DNA of 6,190 nucleotides from Alphaproteobacteria bacterium (GTDB taxonomy: Bacteria; Pseudomonadota; Alphaproteobacteria; Rhodobacterales; Rhodobacteraceae), in NCBI GenBank assembly GCA_030428025.1, contig JAUIBJ010000235.1, forward strand, positions 1 through 6,190. Direction: 5' to 3'. The first letter of the stretch is position 1; each line of letters begins with the position of its first letter. The translations under genes were made by a program, and so were the position numbers. Below the pieces are notes generated by a model. The model did not search any database, was not told the DNA's origin, and was given only the letters and a program-made list of their open reading frames with translations. Of this stretch, positions 1 to 5,808 are shown in pieces.

Positions 1-123
1 GGTCCGGTAGCCGCGCAGCAGTGCCCAGCCGTCGCGCTCCAGATGCGCGCGGGTCTGGGCAATGACGTCGGGCGTGATCTCGGGCCCGCCGGTCTCGGCC
101 GCCCGGATGACGTTGTAATCCAT
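1..123 (-). CDS. N-terminal fragment of a probable Fe(II)/2-oxoglutarate-dependent dioxygenase
   Basis: Only the first 41 codons are in the window; the gene continues past position 1. It starts at ATG (121-123) and begins MDYNVIRAAETGG. Residues 27-40 include HLERDGWALLRGY, a pattern typical of the N-terminal region of TauD/TfdA- or PhyH-type oxygenases, in which a helix precedes 'DG..LLRG'. The catalytic HxD...H triad would lie outside the window, so the family call is tentative. A heme-oxygenase-like (TenA-type) oxidase is the main alternative. The gene lies 49 bases after the dehydrogenase stop, on the same strand, so it may be cotranscribed with that operon and also read from its own promoter at the repeat at 172-189. 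By context it would be a late tailoring enzyme of the pathway encoded at 173-2981. Confidence 0.5.
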   Translation of the reverse strand, partial: MDYNVIRAAETGGPEITPDVIAQTRAHLERDGWALLRGYRT

Positions 124-133
124 TGCAAATTTT

Positions 134-138
134 TCCTT
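134..138 (-). promoter_or_regulatory. Ribosome binding site and A-rich leader of the dioxygenase gene
   Basis: AAGGA on the minus strand lies 10 bases before the ATG at 121-123. It sits inside a purine-rich, A-rich stretch (about 125-144) that stands out strongly from the GC-rich surroundings. An unstructured A-rich leader is compatible with independent, efficient translation initiation, unlike the coupled starts of the upstream operon. The ribosome-binding role is inferred from sequence and spacing only. Confidence 0.5.
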
Positions 139-171
139 TTTCTGTGGTCCGGCCTGCCTTAGGCGCGCACG

Positions 172-189
172 CTTACGCCTTGCTTACAG
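172..189 (-). promoter_or_regulatory. Tandem direct-repeat operator, site A (before the dioxygenase)
   Basis: On the minus strand this reads CTGTAAGCAAGGCGTAAG: two GTAAG half-sites 11 bases apart. It matches sites B (3038-3055) and C (5775-5792) in both half-sites and differs from site B only in the four spacer bases. The left edge overlaps the TAA stop of the dehydrogenase gene (173-175), so the site is built into that gene's last codons. It ends 48 bases upstream of the dioxygenase ATG. Probable binding site of the response regulator encoded at 4433-5110. I see no convincing -10 hexamer beside it. Confidence 0.65.
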
Positions 190-964
190 GCTCCAGCGCC
201 TTCAGCGTGCGGGCGTCGCGGGCCTGGGCGCCGACGGATTTGTCGACCAGAGCGGGAAAGAGGCGCTGCACCTTGACGAAGAACCGCTCCTTGCCGCGGG
301 GAAAGCTTTCGCGGCGCCCGGCCTCGATGGCGGTCCAGGCTTCGGCGGCCACCCGCTCGGCGCTGTCAAGCGTCATGGCCAGCGGCTCGACCAGCGCCGC
401 GAATTCGGCCTCGGCGGCGGTGCGGGTGGCGCGGGGGGCAATATAGGTCACGCCCACGCCCGAGCCCGACAGTTCGCGCCGCAGCGCGTCGGAAAAGCCG
501 CGCAGACCGAACTTGGTGGCCGAATAGGCGGCGAAGAACGGATAGGCGATATCGCCGAAGACCGAGCCGATATTGGCCACCCGCCCCTGCCCCGCCTTCA
601 GCGCCGGCAGCAGGTCGCGGGTGAGCGCCATGGGGGCGACGAGGTTGGTGGCCGCCATGCGTTCCAGTGCCGCATCGTCCATGTCGCGCAAATGGCCCAC
701 GCTGAGCGTGCCGGCGTTGTTGATCAGCACATCGAGCCGCGCGCCCGCCGCCTCGGCGATGGCGCGGCGGCCCTCGGCGGTGGTCACGTCGGCGGTGACG
801 ATGGTGGCGGAGGTGCCGGGAAAGAGCGCCCGCGTCTCCCGCAGGCTGGCCTCGGTGCGGCCGACGAGGATCGGGGCGTAGCCACGGCGCACCGCCTCGA
901 GCGCGAGCGCCCGACCGATGCCCGAGCCCGCGCCGGTGATGAGGGCGGTTCTGGCCTGTGTCAT
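173..964 (-). CDS. Short-chain dehydrogenase/reductase (SDR), probably NADP(H)-dependent
   Basis: A 263-residue classical SDR with a Rossmann fold, expected to be cytosolic and to oxidise or reduce a carbonyl or hydroxyl group. Visible motifs are the TGAGSGIG cofactor loop (residues 10-17), NNAG (82-85), and the catalytic tetrad N107, S134, Y147 and K151, the last two in YSATK. Arg36 at the end of the second strand ('LVGRTE') favours NADP(H) over NAD(H). Nothing is missing, so it should be active. The C-terminal stretch after about residue 215 is basic and amphipathic rather than the usual short tail, which may place it near a membrane or a partner. ATG at 962-964 overlaps the ligase stop by four bases (ATGA), with AAAGG eight bases upstream, so translation is coupled. 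The substrate is unknown; the context suggests an acyl-derived intermediate made by the two preceding genes. Confidence 0.9.
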   Translation of the reverse strand: MTQARTALITGAGSGIGRALALEAVRRGYAPILVGRTEASLRETRALFPGTSATIVTADVTTAEGRRAIAEAAGARLDVLINNAGTLSVGHLRDMDDAALERMAATNLVAPMALTRDLLPALKAGQGRVANIGSVFGDIAYPFFAAYSATKFGLRGFSDALRRELSGSGVGVTYIAPRATRTAAEAEFAALVEPLAMTLDSAERVAAEAWTAIEAGRRESFPRGKERFFVKVQRLFPALVDKSVGAQARDARTLKALEPVSKA

Positions 965-2394
965 GAAGCGAGCCTTTCAGTGTCTGCGGTCTGCGGCAGC
1001 GGCTGCGCCGGCCGCTCGTTGGCAATGGCGGCAGCGGTTTTTCGGTTCGGCGTGCCAGCGGCAAAGAGAAGCCCCGGCTCGGCCGGATCGGTGAGGATCA
1101 GCGCCTCGGGGCGGGCATAGGCGGGCAGATCGGCGAGTATTGCGGCAATCTCCTGTGCCGTCACCGGGGCCGCTAGCGCCGCGATCAAGACCAGCGCCCC
1201 GTCGCGGGCCCGCATGCAAAGCGCAGACCCCGCGACGCGCGGATCGGCATTCACCCGTGCCTCGACCCATTCCGGCGAGACGTTGCGCCCGGCGGGGGTG
1301 ACGATCAGCGCGTCCTTGCGTCCCTCGACGACAAGCCGCCCGTTCTCGAAGCGCCCCAGATCGCCGGTATGCCAGCGTTCCGGCGCGGGCGGGCCGTTCA
1401 GATAGCCTTCCATCACCGTGGGGCCGGCGACGGTGATCTCGCCGTCGACGATTTCCACATCGAGGCCGCGCAGCACCGGGCCCACCGTGCCCGGCAGGTT
1501 CTCGCCCGGACGGTTCATCGCCACGACCGAGCAGCATTCCGACAGGCCATAGCCCTCATGCACGGGCAGGCCCAGTGCCTCGGCCGCGCGGATCAGCGCG
1601 GGTGGCGACGCGGCCCCGCCAACGGCGAGGAAGCGCAGGCGCGTCGGGGGTGTCTCGCCCGTGCCGGTCAGCGCCGCCACCCACCGGCCCAGCACGCCCG
1701 GGGTAAGAAGGCTGGTCGTGGGCCGGATTTCATCCATCGCGCGGGTCAGCCCGTCGAGCGGCCCGCCAAGAAGCGCGCGCGTAGCCGCGAAGCGCATCAC
1801 GCATTCGGCGCCCGAGAGGATGGGAAGGAAGATGCCGCAGATCTGCTCCAGAAGCTGCGGCAATGGCAGGACCGACAGGTGCAGGTCCTCCGGACCCGCC
1901 GCCACCACCTCGGCCAGCGCGTCGAGCGAGGCGTCGAGTTGCCGGTCACCGATCACCACGCCCTTGGGCCGGCCCGAGGAGCCGGAGGTATAGATCACCC
2001 GCTCGGCCCCACCGGGATAGTCGGGCAAGGCCGCCGCGGGCGCGTCGGGCGCGATCACCGGAAGCGTCCCCGCGAAGGGCGCCGGGTCTGCCGCGATCAC
2101 CGCCTTGGCGCCGGTTTCCCGCAGGATATGGGCGGTCTGCTCGGCGCTGAAGAAGAAGGGCAGCGGCACCTGCCGCTTTCCCGCCAGCGTCAGGGCCAGA
2201 TCGGCCACCACATAGTCGATCCCGCCCGGCACGGCGAGCGCCACGGTGTGCGGCGCGCCCGCCAGCACCTGCGCCAGCCCCGCAACGCGGCCGGCAAGCT
2301 CGGCCCAGGTGAGCGCGCCGGCATCGTCTCGAAAGGCCGTGGCATCGGGCCGCTGGGCGGCATGGCGGCGCAGCGCCGCGAAGACCGGCCGCAT
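961..2394 (-). CDS. AMP-binding (ANL superfamily) acyl/aryl acid ligase, compact form
   Basis: A 477-residue adenylate-forming enzyme that should activate a carboxylic acid with ATP to an acyl-AMP, and then probably to a thioester. The core motifs are all present: the P-loop YTSGSSGRPKG (135-145), GYGLSE (281-286), TGD (343-345), GRKD (358-361), and the C-terminal lysine in GTPNRK (K452) used in the adenylation half-reaction. It is shorter than a typical acyl-CoA synthetase (about 520-650 residues), mainly in the N-terminal half, where the P-loop comes early. It has no fused carrier or reductase domain, and no carrier protein gene is visible nearby. The ATG at 2392-2394 shares one base with the preceding stop (TGATG), with GAGG seven bases upstream. 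The acid substrate cannot be read from the sequence. It probably feeds the hemolysin-family protein encoded just before it. Confidence 0.9.
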   Translation of the reverse strand: MRPVFAALRRHAAQRPDATAFRDDAGALTWAELAGRVAGLAQVLAGAPHTVALAVPGGIDYVVADLALTLAGKRQVPLPFFFSAEQTAHILRETGAKAVIAADPAPFAGTLPVIAPDAPAAALPDYPGGAERVIYTSGSSGRPKGVVIGDRQLDASLDALAEVVAAGPEDLHLSVLPLPQLLEQICGIFLPILSGAECVMRFAATRALLGGPLDGLTRAMDEIRPTTSLLTPGVLGRWVAALTGTGETPPTRLRFLAVGGAASPPALIRAAEALGLPVHEGYGLSECCSVVAMNRPGENLPGTVGPVLRGLDVEIVDGEITVAGPTVMEGYLNGPPAPERWHTGDLGRFENGRLVVEGRKDALIVTPAGRNVSPEWVEARVNADPRVAGSALCMRARDGALVLIAALAAPVTAQEIAAILADLPAYARPEALILTDPAEPGLLFAAGTPNRKTAAAIANERPAQPLPQTADTERLAS

Positions 2395-2981
2395 CAGGAC
2401 GCCTCGCAGCGCAGTGCGGCAACGGCGCGGGTGCGGGGCGAGAACATGACCGGCGCCACCTGGCGGTCGAGGCAGGCACAGACCCAGGGGTCATGCGCAT
2501 AATAGCTGCCCCAGCTTTCGGGCGAAGCGACGCGGGCCGGATCGGCCGGGGCGAGCTTGGCATAGTCGAGCCCGGTGCGCTCGAACAGACGGCGCAGCTT
2601 GGCCGTGGCCGTGAACACGCCGCAGACCATGCCCCGCGCGCGGCCCCAGCCCGCCACCACGTCGAGCATCGCCAGCACCGGGAAAGGCGTGACCGAGGCG
2701 AGCGAGACCACCTCCATGATCTGGCCTTGTGGCAGGGGCCTCCCGTCCGGGCCCAGCACATGGCCGAATCCGCCGTCGAGATAGACGTCGGAAAAGAACC
2801 CGTCCTGCGCCGTGCGCAGACCTGCGGCGCAAAGGATCTGGCCCGCCGGGTTCCGCACCGTCACCAGGCGCGGGGCGAAGCGGGTGATGTCTGCGTCATA
2901 GACTTCCTTGTAGACGTCGTGGATGTGCTGCTCGGCCTCCGCCCGCGCGGGGCTGTCCTCGGCGAGGAATTCGATTTTCAT
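2394..2981 (-). CDS. Thermostable hemolysin (delta-VPH)-family protein, possible GNAT-like acyltransferase
   Basis: A 195-residue protein with the pattern of the family named after the Vibrio thermostable (delta-VPH) hemolysin. It has an N-terminal helix with AEQHIHDVYKEVYDADI (16-32), a strand LVTVRN (39-44), 'AAGLR' (52-56), 'YLDGGF' (67-72), an 'MEVVSLAS' strand (89-96), GVFTATAKLRRLF (121-133), and WGSYY (157-161). It has no signal peptide or membrane segment and sits in an operon with an acid ligase and a dehydrogenase, so a cytosolic enzymatic role is more plausible than a secreted toxin. The order of strands and the acidic 'E-V-x-x-L' element recall GNAT/LuxI-type acyltransferases; that is inference. 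An upstream ATG at 3012-3014 would add 11 residues. Neither start has a strong ribosome site, but the downstream one lies 56 bases from operator site B, matching the 48 and 58 bases seen at the other two sites, so I chose it. Confidence 0.8.
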   Translation of the reverse strand: MKIEFLAEDSPARAEAEQHIHDVYKEVYDADITRFAPRLVTVRNPAGQILCAAGLRTAQDGFFSDVYLDGGFGHVLGPDGRPLPQGQIMEVVSLASVTPFPVLAMLDVVAGWGRARGMVCGVFTATAKLRRLFERTGLDYAKLAPADPARVASPESWGSYYAHDPWVCACLDRQVAPVMFSPRTRAVAALRCEAS

Positions 2982-3037
2982 GGCGGGCCATTCTTGTTGC
3001 TGAACTCTGAACATGGTCCAAGCTCTGACCCGGCAGT

Positions 3038-3055
3038 CTTACGTGAGGCTTACAG
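3038..3055 (-). promoter_or_regulatory. Tandem direct-repeat operator, site B (before the hemolysin-family operon)
   Basis: The minus strand reads CTGTAAGCCTCACGTAAG, with half-sites GTAAG spaced 11 bases start to start. It is identical to site C (5775-5792) at 16 of 18 positions. It lies in the gap between the histidine kinase stop (3081) and the hemolysin-family gene, 56 bases before the preferred ATG at 2981 and 23 bases before the alternative ATG at 3014. The likely ligand is the OmpR/PhoB-class regulator encoded upstream at 4433-5110. No T-rich hairpin terminator is visible between the kinase stop and this site, so read-through from the kinase operon is possible as well. Confidence 0.75.
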
Positions 3056-3080
3056 GCCGCACGCGGTGGGCGGAAACCGG

Positions 3081-4436
3081 CTATCCGACGCGGAAGAGGA
3101 AGGAAAAGACGCTGCCGCCGCCGGCGCGATCGGCCACCGACACGGTGGCGCCATGCGCTTCTGCCACCGACTTGACGATTGCGAGCCCTATTCCGGCGCC
3201 TGCCCGCCCGCCAGTGGCGCCCCGCCGAAACCGTTGGAAAAGCTGCGACTTCTGGTCGTCGGGGATGCCAGGCCCGCGGTCGAGCACGCGCCAGCCGGCA
3301 GGGTTCTCGCATATCTCGATCTCGATCTCGCCTTCACCATCGGTATAGGTGATAGCGTTGCGCACCAGATTGCCGAGCGCGATGGTCAGCAGCCCGGCAT
3401 GGCCGGTCACGTGCACCCGCCCTGCCCCGGTTACCGCCAGTTGCTTACCGTCGCGCATCGCCGGCACGCCCATGTCCTGCGCCACGCCAAGCGCGACCCG
3501 GTGCAGATCGACCTCGCCAAAGGTCGTGACGCCAAGCGCCTCGGCACGTGAGAGGTCGATGAGCTGTTCGAACATCTGTTCCAGCCGCTGCACGTCGTCG
3601 CGCAGTTCCGACTGCAGCGACCCGTCCTCCAGCCGGTCGATGGCCGAGCGCAGCACCGCCAGCGGCGTGCGCACCTCATGCGCCACGTTCGACGAGAAGT
3701 CCCGCTGTGCGCGATAGCCCTGGTCGAGACGGTCGAAGGCCTCGTTCACCGCATGCACCAGCGGCACGATCTCGGTCGGCAATTGCCCGGTCGACAGCCG
3801 CATGTTGGCCGATCCGGGCCCGATCGCCTCAGCCTCGCCCGACACGCGGCGAAGCGGTGCCAGCGCCCGGCGGGTGGCGAGCAGTGCAGCGAAAAGGATG
3901 GCGGCGATACCCACAAGAACCCATCGGATCTCTTCGGTGACCTCGTGCATCAATTCTTCCAGATGGCTTTCGCCCGAGGGCTGCGCCAGGGTCGAGGCCA
4001 GCACCACGAAGCGCTCCCCGTCCCGTTCCAGCGCCAGCGCCGCGGCGGCGCGATCATCGTCCAGACGCAGGAAGACGGGCTCGCCCGGCTGCGCGCTCGT
4101 CAACCGTTCCGTCAGGTCCTGCACCGTCTCACCGCCCACCACCGGCCGCAGCGCGTCGTCGAAGACGGTGTAGCGATAGATGCCGCCGCCGCTGCGAAAC
4201 CTGAGCGCCTGCGCGTCGAGCCCCAGGTCGGGAGCGCCCGGCGTGATCTGCGCCGCCACCTCTTCGGCCTCACGGGCCAGCGCCGCATCACGGTTTTCGG
4301 CCAGATGCTCGTAGAACTCGTAGGTGAGGATCACAGAGGCCAGCGCGAAACAGAAGCCTACCGCCAACAGAATGTTGATCACCAGCCGCCGGCGGAGCGA
4401 ATGCGTATCGCCGAAAAGCGCCGCCAGCCCCCTCAC
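3081..4436 (-). CDS. Membrane sensor histidine kinase of the QseC/PmrB/TctE type
   Basis: A 451-residue inner-membrane kinase that should autophosphorylate and pass phosphate to the regulator encoded next to it. It has a first membrane helix at about 18-39, a periplasmic sensor region of about 130 residues (40-170), a second helix at about 171-188, a HAMP linker (188-240), and the dimerisation/phosphorylation helix with His253 in VAHEVRTPL. The ATP-binding domain shows the N box (N356, N360), G1 (DRGPG, 386-390), F box (F400, F403) and G2 (GAGIGL, 413-418). All catalytic motifs are intact. The sensor region is of the short two-helix class and has no recognisable ligand pocket, so the signal is unknown. 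The start is GTG (4434-4436), overlapping the regulator stop by four bases (GTGA), which indicates translational coupling and a fixed kinase-to-regulator ratio. Confidence 0.93.
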   Translation of the reverse strand: MRGLAALFGDTHSLRRRLVINILLAVGFCFALASVILTYEFYEHLAENRDAALAREAEEVAAQITPGAPDLGLDAQALRFRSGGGIYRYTVFDDALRPVVGGETVQDLTERLTSAQPGEPVFLRLDDDRAAAALALERDGERFVVLASTLAQPSGESHLEELMHEVTEEIRWVLVGIAAILFAALLATRRALAPLRRVSGEAEAIGPGSANMRLSTGQLPTEIVPLVHAVNEAFDRLDQGYRAQRDFSSNVAHEVRTPLAVLRSAIDRLEDGSLQSELRDDVQRLEQMFEQLIDLSRAEALGVTTFGEVDLHRVALGVAQDMGVPAMRDGKQLAVTGAGRVHVTGHAGLLTIALGNLVRNAITYTDGEGEIEIEICENPAGWRVLDRGPGIPDDQKSQLFQRFRRGATGGRAGAGIGLAIVKSVAEAHGATVSVADRAGGGSVFSFLFRVG

Positions 4437-5110
4437 GCGCCGTCGTCGTCCAGAAAATAGCCGATGCCGCGCAGGGTGTGGATGGCCACGTTCGCGCCCA
4501 TGTCCGCCAGTTTCTTGCGCAGCCGGTGGGTGGCTACTTCGATGGCGTTTGGCGTGGGCGGCTCGTCGAAGCCGTAAAGCGCGTTCTCGATCGCGTCCTT
4601 CGAGAGGATCCGCCCCTTGCGGCGCATGAACAGTTCCAGCAGATCCAGTTCCCGCCGCGACAGCCGCGCCGGGGCGCCCTCCACATCCACCGTCCGGCCG
4701 ACCGTATCGAAGACGATGTTGCCGGCCGAGAGCGTCACCCCGAGCGCCCCGCCCGGCCGCCGCAGCACGGCGCGGACGCGGGCCAGAAGCTCGGCCGCGT
4801 CGAAGGGCTTGACCAGATAATCGTCGGAGCCCGCGTCGAGCCCCCGGATCCGGTCTTCAAGCGCGTCGCGCGCGGTGCAGATGATGAAGGGCACCTCGGC
4901 CTTGACCGCCTTCACCCGTTTCAGCACCGACAGCCCGTCGCCATCAGGCAGGCCGAGGTCGAGGATGATCGCGTCGTAATCGTAACTCTTGGCCGAATGC
5001 ACCGCGTCCTCGCCGCAATGGACGCAGTCCACGGCGAAGCCGTTGGCCCTCAGGCTGGCGGAGGTGTTCTGCGCCAGCCTTTCATTGTCTTCCACATACA
5101 AAAGCCGCAT
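4433..5110 (-). CDS. OmpR/PhoB-class response regulator of the QseB/PmrA/TctD type
   Basis: A 225-residue cytosolic transcription regulator with a receiver domain (1-116) and a winged-helix DNA-binding domain (about 127-221). The receiver has acidic residues E7 and D8, phospho-acceptor D51, T79 and K101 in KPF, so it should be phosphorylated normally. The recognition helix region TPNAIEVATHRLRKKL (186-201) resembles that of QseB/PmrA/TctD regulators, which bind two direct repeats about 11 bases apart. Such repeats are found in this window at 172-189, 3038-3055 and 5775-5792, including before its own operon, so autoregulation is likely. The ATG at 5108-5110 follows the DUF6134-like gene by 12 bases, with AGGA ten bases upstream. 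It is cotranscribed with the kinase gene, its evident partner. Confidence 0.93.
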   Translation of the reverse strand: MRLLYVEDNERLAQNTSASLRANGFAVDCVHCGEDAVHSAKSYDYDAIILDLGLPDGDGLSVLKRVKAVKAEVPFIICTARDALEDRIRGLDAGSDDYLVKPFDAAELLARVRAVLRRPGGALGVTLSAGNIVFDTVGRTVDVEGAPARLSRRELDLLELFMRRKGRILSKDAIENALYGFDEPPTPNAIEVATHRLRKKLADMGANVAIHTLRGIGYFLDDDGA

Positions 5111-5122
5111 CGGGCCCGGGTC

Positions 5123-5716
5123 CTATTTGCGGACATACGTCACCGTCGAGCCATCATCGGCGGTAAAGGAGACATGTGCAAGATTGCCTTGCGCATCGTA
5201 CCACAAATCGCGGTTCAGATCGCCCGAGAGGCGATAGTGATGCGCCGAGACGGTGCCGCGACGGGTGCTGACCTGTTCGGTGCCCATGTCGCTGACCCGC
5301 ACCCGCATGACGCTGCCGTCAACGGTATTGAGCAGCGTGCCGCTGCGCACGGTATCGTCGTTCCAGAGGCTGGCGGGCAGCATCCCCTGCCCTCCGGTCG
5401 ACAGCTGGTGCGGGGTGCCGTCATCGTTGGTTGCCGAGCGCACCGAGGTCAGCTGTCCGCCCGACCAGGATTCGACGCTCTTGTGCTTGAAGCTGTAGGC
5501 GGTGGTGCGGATGATCGGCACCTTGACCGAGATGTCGGTGGTCACGCTGACGGTGAGCGCATCGCCCGAGCCGTTGAAACTGTAGCTGTGATCGCCGATA
5601 TCCTTGCCCTTGCGGACCACGTCGAAATCGAGATGCCCGCCGGCCGGGATCGAGGCAGCGTTGACGGATGTGGCGAGCGCGAGGGCGAGCCCCGCCGCGA
5701 GTGACAGAGAGCGCAT
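5123..5716 (-). CDS. Secreted DUF6134-like protein in a two-component operon
   Basis: A 197-residue protein with a clear Sec signal peptide: MRSLSLAAGLALALATSVNA, with likely cleavage after Ala20 before ASIPAGG. The mature part is rich in beta strands and resembles DUF6134-family proteins ('FDVVRKGKDIGDHSYSF' at 31-47), which have no established biochemical function. It contains no cysteine, lipobox or catalytic motif that I recognise. The start at 5716 is preferred over an upstream in-frame ATG (5767) because AAGGAGA lies five bases before it and the signal peptide begins there. It is the first gene of the operon with the regulator and kinase and should be exported to the periplasm, where the sensor domain lies. 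An accessory role in signal sensing is plausible, but it may equally be an output gene placed first in an autoregulated operon. Confidence 0.8.
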   Translation of the reverse strand: MRSLSLAAGLALALATSVNAASIPAGGHLDFDVVRKGKDIGDHSYSFNGSGDALTVSVTTDISVKVPIIRTTAYSFKHKSVESWSGGQLTSVRSATNDDGTPHQLSTGGQGMLPASLWNDDTVRSGTLLNTVDGSVMRVRVSDMGTEQVSTRRGTVSAHHYRLSGDLNRDLWYDAQGNLAHVSFTADDGSTVTYVRK

Positions 5717-5721
5717 GATAA

Positions 5722-5728
5722 TCTCCTT
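5722..5728 (-). promoter_or_regulatory. Strong ribosome binding site of the DUF6134-like gene
   Basis: AAGGAGA on the minus strand, five bases before the ATG at 5714-5716, is the best Shine-Dalgarno match in the window. It decides the start over the in-frame ATG at 5765-5767, which would add 17 residues ahead of the signal peptide and lies only seven bases from operator site C. Confidence 0.85.
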
Positions 5729-5774
5729 CAATGGACATGCCGTTGATTTCTGGGCCCCCGAATGCACAGCCTGG

Positions 5775-5792
5775 CTTACAGGAGGCTTACAG
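5775..5792 (-). promoter_or_regulatory. Tandem direct-repeat operator, site C (before the DUF6134-regulator-kinase operon)
   Basis: The minus strand reads CTGTAAGCCTCCTGTAAG, two perfect CTGTAAG copies 11 bases apart. This is the most symmetrical of the three sites and perhaps the strongest. It begins 16 bases after the stop codon of the DUF6064-like gene and ends 58 bases before the DUF6134-like ATG. By position it is the probable autoregulatory operator of the two-component operon. No good -10 hexamer is obvious downstream, which is common for promoters that depend on an activator. Confidence 0.75.
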
Positions 5793-5808
5793 TCTGGTGC
5801 CGGCGGCG

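Noticed and set aside
3056..3083. Possible terminator hairpin after the kinase gene (CCGC/GCGG and CCGG-type complementarity)
   Set aside because: The stems are very short with a loop too small to fold well, and there is no T-run on the minus strand after them.
3431..3449. Two TTACC words within the kinase gene resembling the operator half-site
   Set aside because: The spacing is 14 rather than 11 bases, the half-sites lack the CTTACAG/CTTACG form, and the position is internal to a coding region with no gene start nearby.
1369..3551. Two long plus-strand open frames (377 and 352 codons) opposite the ligase, hemolysin-family and kinase genes
   Set aside because: Their translations are low-complexity Arg/Gly/Ala/His sequence, and the minus strand carries intact catalytic motifs across the same bases.
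4478..5704. Long plus-strand open frame of 408 codons opposite the regulator and DUF6134-like genes
   Set aside because: It is the antisense shadow of well-supported genes in GC-rich DNA; the translation is rich in Arg, His and Gly with no recognisable domain.
172..5792. The tandem repeats as PhoB (phosphate) boxes
   Set aside because: The period of 11 fits, but the half-site is CTGTAAG rather than CTGTCAT, and a different regulator of the same class is encoded beside the sites.
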